DNA of 30,275 nucleotides from a virus, in IMG/VR virus record IMGVR_UViG_3300025120_000324, positions 1 to 30,275 of that record. One strand, 5' to 3'. Below the pieces are notes generated by a model. The model made no database searches. It saw nothing but the letters and a program-made list of their open reading frames with translations, and was not told the origin of the DNA. Position numbers and translations under genes: made by a program. Shown here piece by piece: positions 16,783-26,275 of the stretch (the stretch's first letter is position 1; the number at the start of each line of letters is the position of its first letter).

Positions 16783-17979
16783 TTATGGAGTACAATTTGT
16801 AAAGTTAGGTTTTGCTAAGGTCCATTGGTCAGCTAAACGATCAAAATGGGTGCAACTTGTTACATTTGCTACACTCCACCCAGACAAATTTTGGTTAAAA
16901 CTATTTAGAGGATCTTGACCGGCGGGGTCGCGAGCAAACATCGATAACATATTAACCACATTACTAACATTCCATGAGCTTATGTCTTGATTAAAAATAC
17001 GGGTAGCATAAAACATACTTTGCATATTAGTTACACTACTGACGTCCCAAGAGCCAATATCTTGATCAAAAGCTATGGCGTCCTTAAACATTCGCTTCGT
17101 ATTAGTCACGCTGCCTACATTCCAGCCAGAGATGTCCGCGTTAAAAACAGTAGCACGTGTAAATATCTCCTCCATATTGGTTACGCTACCTACATTCCAA
17201 TTAGCTATATCCCCGTTAAAAGCACTAGCATCACTAAACATTCGCTTCATATTAGTTACACTAGAAACGTTCCAGGTAGATAGGGACTGATTAAAAGATT
17301 CTGCCATATAAAACATGTCTTCCATGGTGGTAACACTACTCACGTTCCAATTACCTATCGATTGATCAAAAGACTCCGCATCAAAAAACATACTATGCAT
17401 AGTGGTAACGCTGCTCACATTCCAGCTTCCAATAGGTTGGTTAAAGTTATTAGTTTGAGCGAACGTCCCAAACATGTTAGTTACACTACTAACATTCCAA
17501 TTATTTAAGGGTTGATTAAACGCCGATGCTAAATTGAACGTTTGTTGCATATTAATCACACTGCCCACGTCCCAGTTGGAGATGTCTCCGTTAAAAGCAT
17601 AAGCTTGAAGAAACATACCTTTCATATTCGTTACGCTACTCACATCCCAGCTATTAAGACTCTGGTTAAGACTTTCGGCGGAATTAAACATATATTCCAT
17701 GGTAGTAACGCTGCTTACGTTCCATGAATTTAAAGGCTGATTAAAATTCTCGGCGCCAGCAAACATCCCATACATATCAGTTACACTACTCACATCCCAA
17801 GAACTTATATCTTGATTAAAGGATGGGGTTTGACTAAACATAATCCTCATATCAGTCACACTACTCACATCCCAAGAGCTTAATGGCTGATTAAAATTAT
17901 CAGTTTTTGAGAACATGCTAGCCATATTAGTAACGTTGCTAACATCCCAGGAATCTATGTTTTGATTGAATATCTGCAT
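16783..17979 (-). CDS. DUF285 (BspA-like) leucine-rich-type repeat protein, probable host-contact protein
   Basis: The 398-residue product is built almost entirely of about 15 repeats of 25 residues with consensus FNQ-x-(I/L)-xxW(D/N)VSSVTNMxxMFxxAxx. This is the DUF285/BspA-type solenoid known from bacterial adhesins. It opens in the middle of a repeat, without an N-terminal cap. Repeat 14 carries a 7-residue insertion, and the last is followed by a cap-like end (CTHFDRLADQW...NFTNCTP). The start has an A-rich leader (AAAAAGTAAAAAATG) and no signal peptide. The preceding gene ends with the same repeats, so the two products may pack together. A role in binding a host surface is inferred from repeat type and position. 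Confidence 0.8.
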   Translation of the reverse strand: MQIFNQNIDSWDVSNVTNMASMFSKTDNFNQPLSSWDVSSVTDMRIMFSQTPSFNQDISSWDVSSVTDMYGMFAGAENFNQPLNSWNVSSVTTMEYMFNSAESLNQSLNSWDVSSVTNMKGMFLQAYAFNGDISNWDVGSVINMQQTFNLASAFNQPLNNWNVSSVTNMFGTFAQTNNFNQPIGSWNVSSVTTMHSMFFDAESFDQSIGNWNVSSVTTMEDMFYMAESFNQSLSTWNVSSVTNMKRMFSDASAFNGDIANWNVGSVTNMEEIFTRATVFNADISGWNVGSVTNTKRMFKDAIAFDQDIGSWDVSSVTNMQSMFYATRIFNQDISSWNVSNVVNMLSMFARDPAGQDPLNSFNQNLSGWSVANVTSCTHFDRLADQWTLAKPNFTNCTP

Positions 17980-18225
17980 TTTTTACTTTTTAAAGTTTAT
18001 ATGGGTTGATTAATGCCTCGGAACATGCCGTACATATTAGTAACACTACTCACGTCCCAATAATTCAAAGGTTGATTAAAAGACTGCGCCCCCGCGAACA
18101 TGTCGTACATAGTGGTAACATTACTTACATTCCAATTATTAATATTTTGATTAAAAGTCCTGTTCATATAGAAGCAAGCTCGCATACTAACCACATTACT
18201 CACGTCCCATGCTCCTATATTATTA
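16840..18225. repeat. 75-base coding repeat array (DUF285 units) spanning two genes
   Basis: About 18 diverged units of 75 bases run from the end of the stabilisation-protein gene through the DUF285 gene. They are interrupted only by one stop codon and a 17-base spacer (17980-17996). The conserved part encodes W(D/N)VSSVTNM; the rest varies. Repeats this long and similar are substrates for homologous recombination. Confidence 0.85.
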
Positions 18226-21200
18226 AAATCACTTGGGAATATTCCATTGTTTGGTTCCCATCCTGAAAACAAATAATCTATATTTGCGTTTGTTGCAAAG
18301 CTAGGAATATCTAGCACATCAGAAAAACTCATATTAGTTGCCCCATAATTTTCACTAGATATAGCTCCAAAGCTTAATCTTTCGAATGCCATAGAGAATC
18401 CAAATTGCACTAGCTTAGTATAAAGCGCAGCTATAGAGTTAGATAGATTACCGAATATTATTTTTGATGATCTACCAGATACTTCTATTGTGTAAACACC
18501 CGCTGTTGTATAAGTGTGTGTCCTATTAGCATAAGAGTTGACAGAAGTATTTCCGTCTCCCCAATTAATAATACCTGAGTATGTTCCTGTAGCATCATAA
18601 GGTAGCTCTACACTTGTAGAGGCTGCTGTAGTAGTAACTTCAAAAGTAAGCGGACCGGTGGGATCTGAACATGAAGCAACTATAGTATTATATTGTATAA
18701 TTTCTGTTATAACCCCACTAGAGTTGTATATTATTATATCGTAACTATCTGGAACAGTAGCAAGACTAGCGGGATCTAAGCTAGAGTCGTCCGGCTCACC
18801 TAGGTTACTGGGTACGTAAAGTCCCATTCCAGCAGAAGTTAAAGGCTGATCTGTGTTATAATCATACAATTGAGTACCCACAACTAATCCAGCTGTAGCA
18901 AAATATTTAAACTCAACTCCTGATTTAGCCACATTAGTGTAGTCGCTAAGTGAGGTATAAAAATTTTCTATTATACATTTAGCGGACGGAGCAGTTGTTT
19001 CATTGGCTATTGTAACATCATTATTACCTATAATCTCATCCCAATTAGTCCATAAGAATAAATCTGCGTCTGGGTCTGTAGTAGAACCTGTGTTGCTGCA
19101 GGTAAGATCTATAAACGTAGTTAATAAATAACTTTGAGGGTCGGAGTCTGTTTCTGTAGGATAACCTATACCAAAAGCTTCATCACATACCGCTAGTGCT
19201 TTTATATAGTTAAAGTATTTTCCTTCTTTATTTTCAAACTCTTTTACTTCACCGCCTTCTAAATTTGTTCTTATATAATTTACATACCAGCCTGGATTTT
19301 TTATTCTAAGCGAATTAGGCAGCCACCCACCCGCTGTAGTTTCAGCTATAGAATACCAATCTTCTGTGCCCGTTTTTTTGTATTCTAAAACTCTAGATTT
19401 TGTACCGGTATAATTTAAAGTTGTATAACCTTTTACTAAATTAGGTGATTCGTTTATAAGAACATTAAATGAACTAATGTATTGTTCTCCATAAAATTTG
19501 TTATATATAGGATTTTCATTGTGAGCCCACATCAACCCATTTTTAAAGGTAAAATATCTGTCGTTTAAAGAAACTCCAGATTCAGGAACGAATGATTTTC
19601 TACTAGTCCAACCATCTACGGACTCTTTAAAAGATACAGTGGTACTTATATAATTTTCTTGATCAGGTGGGTTTTGTATATTGTCCTCACAAGCAATAGC
19701 TAAGTTGTCCGCTTGAATAGGATTAAACTTAGTTTGCCAATCGGAAGTAAGATTAACTAGGGTTAAATTGTATAAACCTTTGTCGGCATCGTAAGATCCT
19801 ATTAGTTTATTGTTTGCTTTTAAATTATCCGCAAAGAAATCACCCATTCCTTTACTTGATATTTGTGTTAAGCCGTCTCTTGACAATCTCATAACACTGC
19901 CTCTATTTTTGTCTGTAAAATATAATCTAAAACCATAATCCGCAAAAGATTCCGGGTTTTTAGATATTCCAAACTCTCCCGCATAAGGCGTAGCCTGTCC
20001 TAAAACGTTGTTGTTCGAGGTAACATTGGCATTCCCATCTGCATTGAATAAAGCATCTTTATTAGCTAGCACTCTGAAGCATTTGTCTTCACAAAAAGTT
20101 ATAAGATCGGTGTCTCTAGCGTGCAATTTTTGAATAGTACCATATATAGGATTCAGATCTTTTGTTATAGGCAATGCCTGTATAAATTGATTTAATCTAT
20201 TTATTCCCGATGTAGAATTATATATTTGAGAAAATATATAACCACTACCTCTTCTCTCTTCTCCATAAGGATCTGCCAATATAGATGATACCGTAGCTCC
20301 TTTATCCATCGTAACCGCGTTGTAGTCATCTCTAATTCTATTTGACTCTACCCCATTGCCAAAGCTGAAACAGTTATGCCAATCTAATTCTACCGAGTCA
20401 TTATATCCAGATATAGGCAACGCGTTACTTGCTTGATAATATAAATCTAGATCTACCGCTTCTTTAGGCTCCGTCTCAAATATAGCTGGATTATTAGATG
20501 TAAGTAATCTATTTCCCTGAGGAACAACTGGTTTTACTGCTTGTATTACTATGTCTACAGCATCTGATAAATGTTCTGTGTATGAGGTATTCCCGTTAAA
20601 GCCTGGGGCATGCTGCCAAACTATTGGTCTATCCGTTTTGTATAGAGCTGTGTAAGAGTAATTTCGGTCATTCCCCTCATTACTCAACCCTCTACTATGC
20701 CAAAACCCAAATGCTTCAATTATAATATATATTTCTGACTGTTCTCCGCTTGGCTTGTGTAAAAATCTTACTGCATTTCCTGCTCTTAAAAGGCCGCTGG
20801 GAGCTACCGCTCTAGTTACTCTAGACTGCCCATTAAATGGATCGTCAGGAACAAGAGGTCCAGGAGCCACCCCAGACATAGCGTCTATATACGCAGGAGG
20901 TTGATTATCGGCAGGCCCTTTAAATTTAGCGTAACTATATCCAAAATAATCACTTCCGTTCGTTATAGGGTTAAAATTTTTAAAAAAAGGTTTTTGATCG
21001 GGTGGGTTAAATACACCATAACCCATAGGCCCCCAAGTCGGAGAAGGAGGTCCGTTCTCTATGTTTTCACCAGTCATCCAAACTCCCTTTCCTGCAACAT
21101 AATTATCTCTCCCTCCCCCGTTGTAAGGGTTACCCCAATCAATCCAATAATAACCTTTGCTACCAGAATTAGACCTTCCTCCTATTTCACCTACATATCT

Positions 21201-23726
21201 AGGCCCAGCTTCTGTAAAAGAAATACTTCCAAGTATAGAATACTGTGGATCAAGCGCTTGAAACGATTCGGTTATGTTAGCGTCAAACTCAATGTCCCTG
21301 GGTATTTTTACAAAAAATCTACCCTGATATTCCGGCTTCGTTTCTTCTTTATCTCCTATTACTCTTATAGAATAAGTTCCGCCTACTGATACATTTGTTA
21401 AAAAGTCAGCGTCTGCGCCTATTCCTCGGTCTATAGATAATTCATATATCATATAACCCGCATTACTAGAGGGGCCAACTACCTTGTAATCTTGGACCTC
21501 ATACTCTTCTGAGAAAAAATTACCCAAAGAAAAAACAACTTTATTTCCTGCAAAATTTGGAGCAAATTGGGGATTTGTTTCAGGAGAGGGGCCTTCAAAA
21601 GCAAACCCTAAGCTGCCCATTGCGATGTCAGCGTTACTAGTCACTGTTTCTGTACCTAATGATATACCTACTGTCTTTATAAACTCGGGAGCTTCGTTAG
21701 ATATAGACATAACTCTATACCTGGAAAGAGTTGGCACAGGAACGTCGTTATCGTGCTGTTTTTTGGGTATTAAGTATGACTCCTCCGATATTTTATTTCT
21801 TTCTGATGAAGGAAAAGATAACCACACGTTGCCATCTTCAGCGTCGTAATATCGGTCTAATGCTAAATTGTAGTATTCGTTAGAAGTTTCTTTTAAAAAT
21901 ATCTTATAATGCGTTGCAAAACTAGGAGGGGTATTTGTAGGCTGAACTATAAGCCTATTGAATGAGCTAGAAGAAGCAATGCTTAATTGCGCTCCCGCAT
22001 CTTTATTCGTAAAGACAGGAGTTTCTCTTCCGTATTTGTCTAAATATACCACTCCGGCTTGATAGGTCCTCATTGACTTTACAGAAAATAAAGGAGAACC
22101 AACGTTAGCTATATCGTATTCATTAGAAATAGAACTTAGAATTAAAGTGGTGGTTGGTACATTATAGTTTTGCAAGTAATTTCCATACACTATTCTGTTT
22201 CCAATTATTTCTTGGGCTTGAGCTTTTCTAGGCACATTATCCCAGGGTCTTAATATTTGATTGCCTTCTACTAATGCTCCTATTAATTCTGTTTTTACCT
22301 CAAACTCAGTTATGAGATTTCCGGACGTGTCGTACGATTCGTCTTTAACTAAAGTGTCTACAACGTATACTGCAGAGCTATTCGATTCTTTATAGAGTAT
22401 GTCAATTTCGGAAACGTCTACATGCCCCCAGTTTATGTTTTTTAATGTAAGGGCACGAATATTGTTTATCATACCTATATTATAACCCTCTCTAGATTCA
22501 TAACTAAATTCTGCTGCTAAAAAAGCCACTTCTGAAAAAGGTGAGAATGTAGAATATTCATTATCTATATATTTCCACCTGTAGGCAAATCTAGGGAAAA
22601 CATCTTTAAACATAGCGTCTTCTTCTTCTAATAACGCTTCCCAGGTAAATTCTATTATACCCCCAGTTCCATTTATAAACGTGCCAATATCGGAAGATAT
22701 AGCTTGTATCTCTGCTTTCCAGTTTAAGCCATTAGCGTTTAAATCCTCAACTAATCTAATAGATACTGTATATTCGTAATCTGTGAAATTAACATCTTGA
22801 AAATCTTCAGTTAACATAATAGTGTCTCCTACTTTCCAAGTGTTAGGCTGTAATCCTGTTGTAGCAAAATTTAAAAGCAAATACCCATCCCAGCCATTTA
22901 GGCTAGTGTTATCATAATAATTCGCATCACCTTCTATGTTAGCTTGCCAGTCGTATCTATTTGGCATCGACTGCCTAAGTTCAGGTAAAGTGCTGTCGGG
23001 AGCATAAGTAAAATTTACTCTATTGTCATTACCCCCCGGATTATATACGCCATAAAGTACAGAGCTTGTCCCTGTGCCAAGCTGATCACCTCTTGAACTG
23101 GCTGACATATCTAATGTAAGAGCGGTAAGAGGTGATTTTTTAATAACAGTTACATCTGCTTCATTAAAATCAGGTCTACCCGTTAAATTAGCGCTGTATG
23201 TTTGGCTTGTGCTGTCGTAAGCTGGTATCTTAGTATGTGTTACAAAATTTACCGAACCCCTTTTAAATTTATCAATATTTATTGTTTTCGGCTCAGAATT
23301 GTTATCTGTCCAGAACAATAGATTGTCAATAATATTTATGCCTGTAATTAAATATTGTGTAGAAAAATTTAAGACATTATTAGTGTCTACTATAACCGGC
23401 TTTATTTGCCCGCCTGCAAAGCTGTATTCAGCAATACAATCAGCTTCTGTAGAAGTTATAAACCAATATATTTTATCTGTTTTGTCATCAACAAAGGATC
23501 CTATACATCTTGGGTTAGTTAAAGAATCTATATAATTATTGTTCCATACAGGCTTGCCTCTTAGCTGTTGGTTACCCTTTACGTTCTGCAAAGAACCCAT
23601 GTTACCGTTATCTGAGTTTGCTAAATCTAAGTTTAATGCATCTCGGTATTCACCATTAGGAACAAGTCTTTCGTCAAGATCTTTGTTCATCTTTCCAGAT
23701 TGGAAAACATGTACAAATTCACCCAT
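17997..23726 (-). CDS. P22 gp10/T7 gp12-like stabilisation (nozzle/muzzle) protein with C-terminal PKD and DUF285 domains
   Basis: The N-terminal part (MNKDLDERLVPNGEYRDALN at 13-32, then beta-propeller-like strands with WFIT and LLFWTDN segments) matches the packaged-DNA stabilisation proteins that close the tail of marine and crAss-like podoviruses. At 1909 residues it is several times longer than P22 gp10 (about 470). The extra length is beta-rich. Near 1695-1760 lies a PKD-like domain (INWGDGN at 1720-1726, then THTYTTAGVYTIEV). Residues about 1840-1909 are three DUF285 repeats, the last cut short (RGINQPI, then stop). It overlaps nothing but follows the 301-residue gene by 3 bases. Probably a tail-tip protein combining DNA retention with host contact. 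Confidence 0.75.
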   Translation of the reverse strand: MGEFVHVFQSGKMNKDLDERLVPNGEYRDALNLDLANSDNGNMGSLQNVKGNQQLRGKPVWNNNYIDSLTNPRCIGSFVDDKTDKIYWFITSTEADCIAEYSFAGGQIKPVIVDTNNVLNFSTQYLITGINIIDNLLFWTDNNSEPKTINIDKFKRGSVNFVTHTKIPAYDSTSQTYSANLTGRPDFNEADVTVIKKSPLTALTLDMSASSRGDQLGTGTSSVLYGVYNPGGNDNRVNFTYAPDSTLPELRQSMPNRYDWQANIEGDANYYDNTSLNGWDGYLLLNFATTGLQPNTWKVGDTIMLTEDFQDVNFTDYEYTVSIRLVEDLNANGLNWKAEIQAISSDIGTFINGTGGIIEFTWEALLEEEDAMFKDVFPRFAYRWKYIDNEYSTFSPFSEVAFLAAEFSYESREGYNIGMINNIRALTLKNINWGHVDVSEIDILYKESNSSAVYVVDTLVKDESYDTSGNLITEFEVKTELIGALVEGNQILRPWDNVPRKAQAQEIIGNRIVYGNYLQNYNVPTTTLILSSISNEYDIANVGSPLFSVKSMRTYQAGVVYLDKYGRETPVFTNKDAGAQLSIASSSSFNRLIVQPTNTPPSFATHYKIFLKETSNEYYNLALDRYYDAEDGNVWLSFPSSERNKISEESYLIPKKQHDNDVPVPTLSRYRVMSISNEAPEFIKTVGISLGTETVTSNADIAMGSLGFAFEGPSPETNPQFAPNFAGNKVVFSLGNFFSEEYEVQDYKVVGPSSNAGYMIYELSIDRGIGADADFLTNVSVGGTYSIRVIGDKEETKPEYQGRFFVKIPRDIEFDANITESFQALDPQYSILGSISFTEAGPRYVGEIGGRSNSGSKGYYWIDWGNPYNGGGRDNYVAGKGVWMTGENIENGPPSPTWGPMGYGVFNPPDQKPFFKNFNPITNGSDYFGYSYAKFKGPADNQPPAYIDAMSGVAPGPLVPDDPFNGQSRVTRAVAPSGLLRAGNAVRFLHKPSGEQSEIYIIIEAFGFWHSRGLSNEGNDRNYSYTALYKTDRPIVWQHAPGFNGNTSYTEHLSDAVDIVIQAVKPVVPQGNRLLTSNNPAIFETEPKEAVDLDLYYQASNALPISGYNDSVELDWHNCFSFGNGVESNRIRDDYNAVTMDKGATVSSILADPYGEERRGSGYIFSQIYNSTSGINRLNQFIQALPITKDLNPIYGTIQKLHARDTDLITFCEDKCFRVLANKDALFNADGNANVTSNNNVLGQATPYAGEFGISKNPESFADYGFRLYFTDKNRGSVMRLSRDGLTQISSKGMGDFFADNLKANNKLIGSYDADKGLYNLTLVNLTSDWQTKFNPIQADNLAIACEDNIQNPPDQENYISTTVSFKESVDGWTSRKSFVPESGVSLNDRYFTFKNGLMWAHNENPIYNKFYGEQYISSFNVLINESPNLVKGYTTLNYTGTKSRVLEYKKTGTEDWYSIAETTAGGWLPNSLRIKNPGWYVNYIRTNLEGGEVKEFENKEGKYFNYIKALAVCDEAFGIGYPTETDSDPQSYLLTTFIDLTCSNTGSTTDPDADLFLWTNWDEIIGNNDVTIANETTAPSAKCIIENFYTSLSDYTNVAKSGVEFKYFATAGLVVGTQLYDYNTDQPLTSAGMGLYVPSNLGEPDDSSLDPASLATVPDSYDIIIYNSSGVITEIIQYNTIVASCSDPTGPLTFEVTTTAASTSVELPYDATGTYSGIINWGDGNTSVNSYANRTHTYTTAGVYTIEVSGRSSKIIFGNLSNSIAALYTKLVQFGFSMAFERLSFGAISSENYGATNMSFSDVLDIPSFATNANIDYLFSGWEPNNGIFPSDFNNIGAWDVSNVVSMRACFYMNRTFNQNINNWNVSNVTTMYDMFAGAQSFNQPLNYWDVSSVTNMYGMFRGINQPI

Positions 23727-23729
23727 ATA

Positions 23730-24635
23730 CTAGTGTTTTATAATTTTAGATTTATTACGCATAACTTGCGTAATCTCTTCTATTTTAATATTTGATAATC
23801 TTAATTTAGCATTTCTTCTGGTAGCTGCTAATTCTCTTTTGTATCTAGCTACTAAATATTCCGGAGTATTTGCTCGTGTAGATAAAACACCATAAGCTAT
23901 ATATTTGTATATTGCTTCTTCCGCGAACTTATGAACTACCATTTCTTCGTCGGTAGCTAATCCATCAGATATGTATTTTAGTGTAACAACTTGCCCTACA
24001 AAGCTAGAGTCAAAATATATTATACCGGCAACTCGGTCTATATAAAACACTCCGTTTGATTGTGCTTGCTCAGGAGAAAGCCCGTAGCGCCTGCCCCAAC
24101 CGCCCTGATTTAATCGATCACTTAAATCTTCTTTATTATTATCACCTGTATTGTTTTGAGCTTGAAATTTTTTTCTAGTTTCTGACTCTTCAGCTGTTAA
24201 CATCTCTCCTGTTTGTTCATCAAATAAATACTCAAATTGAGCGTCTTGAAGTATAGGTAGCGGATTAGAAGTCTTGCTGGTTGGGTATATGATCCGTTCT
24301 ATGCCCTTAGAATCAATCCAAACTAACTTTACATAGTTTACATAGTCTTTAGGTAAAATAAAGTTTAAGGTGGGCCCTATTTCGATTTCTTCAGATTTTA
24401 TAGAAGGCAACGTGTCAAAACTAAACTCCTGGATTCCTCTTTGTGCATGAAAAGCTACTTCAGTCCTTTTTACTTTAGATATGTTTTTTTCTAATCCCAC
24501 ATAAGAAATCATGAAATTATTTATTATATCTTTTATGGAAGTAAATTGGTAACTACCATAGTTTTCGTCGAAGCTATTCCATACTCCGTCAGGACCTAAG
24601 TAGTATTGTTCGTCAGTTTGTGTTATTAAGCCCAT
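23730..24635 (-). CDS. Head-tail connector / ring (tail tubular A-like) protein
   Basis: This 301-residue protein lies just upstream of the stabilisation protein, where P22 gp4- or T7 gp11-like adaptors and crAss-like ring proteins are found. The pattern fits: a helical start, a beta region with a PKDYVNYVKLVWID segment (95-108), a low-complexity Gln/Asn/Asp-rich insert (about 150-180), FYIDRVAGIIYFDSS, and a C-terminal helix pair ending in basic residues. It is an assignment by context and fold-like pattern rather than a strict motif. Confidence 0.6.
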   Translation of the reverse strand: MGLITQTDEQYYLGPDGVWNSFDENYGSYQFTSIKDIINNFMISYVGLEKNISKVKRTEVAFHAQRGIQEFSFDTLPSIKSEEIEIGPTLNFILPKDYVNYVKLVWIDSKGIERIIYPTSKTSNPLPILQDAQFEYLFDEQTGEMLTAEESETRKKFQAQNNTGDNNKEDLSDRLNQGGWGRRYGLSPEQAQSNGVFYIDRVAGIIYFDSSFVGQVVTLKYISDGLATDEEMVVHKFAEEAIYKYIAYGVLSTRANTPEYLVARYKRELAATRRNAKLRLSNIKIEEITQVMRNKSKIIKH

Positions 24636-24638
24636 ATA

Positions 24639-25328
24639 TTATGATTTTTGTTGTTGTATTGTTTCTTGATCTTCTTTGTCAAATATTTGGTATAGACCTA
24701 AATCTTTTATTAGTATACCACAAAGCTCTAATATTTTTATAACCAACTCCGTTTCTTCTGAAACGTCTAGCTCAAAATTTATACTATTTGTAGGGTCATA
24801 CAAAGGCTCGTTAAATATTGTTTTGTGTGCCCATATTACGGTGGCAGGTTTTTTAACGTATTGAGCGCTAACCCCGGATGTTAATACGGCATCGCCTTTA
24901 GCTTCTATCAAGTTAGTCCCTGATGTTTTGTATATAGGTCTATTATTATTAGGCTTAGCTAAGGGAGATTGATTTATTAATATCCATTCTTTAGGGGTAA
25001 TTCTTTCTACCTCTATATTGTTATATAAGATAGCTCCTAGCTTGTAGATGTCTAAAGGTAAAGTAAATTTACCCGCTGAGGCAACCAGGTCTGCAGATGT
25101 TTCGAATATAGCTAATTTTTTTTCTAAAAGATCCACCATATCTGAATATTCGGTTTCGTTTCCTGGTATTCTACCGAATTGATTAATGTCATAAAAATAT
25201 TGCTCAAACAAATCCAATTGTGCTTGGTTTGCAAACAGGTTAAATTCTTGAGGCGTAACATACCCTCGTTGTTCTTTGTTAAGTACAGCTAGCACTCTTT
25301 GATAAACAGTATTTATATTTACGCTCAT
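24639..25328 (-). CDS. Ring / tail adaptor protein
   Basis: The 229-residue product opens with a helical segment (INTVYQRVLAVLNKEQRGY, then TPQEFNLFANQAQ). I recall this pattern from connector or ring proteins of crAss-like and other Bacteroidetes podoviruses. The rest alternates strands and helices and ends in a Gln-rich tail. It lies between the head protein and the 301-residue connector and is 3 bases from the latter. A 65-base gap containing a hairpin precedes it. Confidence 0.55.
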   Translation of the reverse strand: MSVNINTVYQRVLAVLNKEQRGYVTPQEFNLFANQAQLDLFEQYFYDINQFGRIPGNETEYSDMVDLLEKKLAIFETSADLVASAGKFTLPLDIYKLGAILYNNIEVERITPKEWILINQSPLAKPNNNRPIYKTSGTNLIEAKGDAVLTSGVSAQYVKKPATVIWAHKTIFNEPLYDPTNSINFELDVSEETELVIKILELCGILIKDLGLYQIFDKEDQETIQQQKS

Positions 25329-25351
25329 TTTTCTTTTTTTATTATTATAAT

Positions 25352-25379
25352 AGTTAGGCCACCGTTAAGCAGCCTAGCT
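25352..25379 (-). other. Stem-loop between head protein and ring protein genes
   Basis: An 8-base-pair stem (25352-25359 with 25372-25379, one G-T wobble) with a 12-base loop lies in the 65-base gap 25329-25393. On the - strand it is followed by an A-rich, not T-rich, run, so it is not a standard terminator. It may be an RNA-processing, stability or translation-control element. Confidence 0.45.
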
Positions 25380-25393
25380 ACTATAAAAGTGAC

Positions 25394-26254
25394 TTAGTAA
25401 AGTCTTTTTAATATGGCTTTATATACTTCCATTCCTTCATCAGTTTTGAAGAATGCAGCTAAAGCACTATAAGGGTGTTCGTCAAAAGGCACAGTCATTA
25501 ATTTTCTGTTTCCTTCCCCGTAAGTGAACGTTCTTTGGTCAGCTGATAAATTTATTATTCTAGCTTCCACGGCTTTTATTCCTATATTACGCAGTTGTAC
25601 ATTGTCGTCATTGGCTAATTCTATAAATAATGCAGGTTGCCTTTTGGCAAATATCATTAGATCTCTTTTTAATTCACTAGATGATAAATCATTAACTGCA
25701 CTACCATATTCAGCTCTTAATATTCCTTCAGCTGTGTCAATTTCCATATCCTTAGCTAAAGTTAATGCCTCAAGTTCTAACTCAATCCAATCTAGCTCAT
25801 TTACAGAAACTTGCACTGGATCAAATTCGTAATATATTTTATCTTTTAATGGATGATATAAAGACAGTAATTTTTGTAAAGATACATCTTCTTTATTTAC
25901 CTTAATTATTCCATTCCTCATAGCTATTCTGCCTAATGTCGCAGGTCCTTTTTGTTCGTCCACAAAAGGAGACTTCTGATTAGTAGCATAACGTAATTCT
26001 CTTTGAAATCCTTTTTCTTGATCAAACCATAATAAAGGTTTTCTTTGAGAATGTTTGGATGGTAATGTGTATAAAAGTGGAGACTTACCTGTTTTTAAAA
26101 CATAAGTTCTGTCTCGGTATTCCCATGCTGGTTTTGCCGGCTTAGCTGGTTTAACTGCTACGGGTTCTACTTTTTCTATTTGTACTGGTAACCCATCTGT
26201 GATAGGTTCTTGTGGAGTAGCTTTTTTAGCTACGGGCTTTTTTTTGTTTGCCAT
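25394..26254 (-). CDS. Head-associated structural protein, unknown function
   Basis: The 286-residue product starts with a Lys/Pro/Ala/Val-rich disordered region (about 1-42). A compact domain follows with a DRTYVLKTGKSPLLYTLPS segment and Trp/Tyr-rich strands. The second half is helical and the C-terminus ends in YKAILKRLY. It follows the capsid gene after a probable terminator. Conservation of this position in related phages suggests a head-completion, decoration or adaptor role; nothing in the sequence decides between them. Confidence 0.5.
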   Translation of the reverse strand: MANKKKPVAKKATPQEPITDGLPVQIEKVEPVAVKPAKPAKPAWEYRDRTYVLKTGKSPLLYTLPSKHSQRKPLLWFDQEKGFQRELRYATNQKSPFVDEQKGPATLGRIAMRNGIIKVNKEDVSLQKLLSLYHPLKDKIYYEFDPVQVSVNELDWIELELEALTLAKDMEIDTAEGILRAEYGSAVNDLSSSELKRDLMIFAKRQPALFIELANDDNVQLRNIGIKAVEARIINLSADQRTFTYGEGNRKLMTVPFDEHPYSALAAFFKTDEGMEVYKAILKRLY

Positions 26255-26275
26255 GATATAATATTATAAAATTGA

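Noticed and set aside
17980-17999. Simple sequencing frameshift dividing one DUF285 gene
   Set aside because: A single indel does not restore the frame cleanly: a stop, a 17-base spacer with an A-rich leader, and a good ATG are all present, so two genes are more likely than an error, although an assembly fault cannot be excluded.
16840-18225. Regularly spaced repeats suggesting a CRISPR array
   Set aside because: Units are 75-base in-frame coding repeats with diverged sequence, encoding DUF285 solenoid repeats; there are no identical short repeats with unique spacers and no cas genes.
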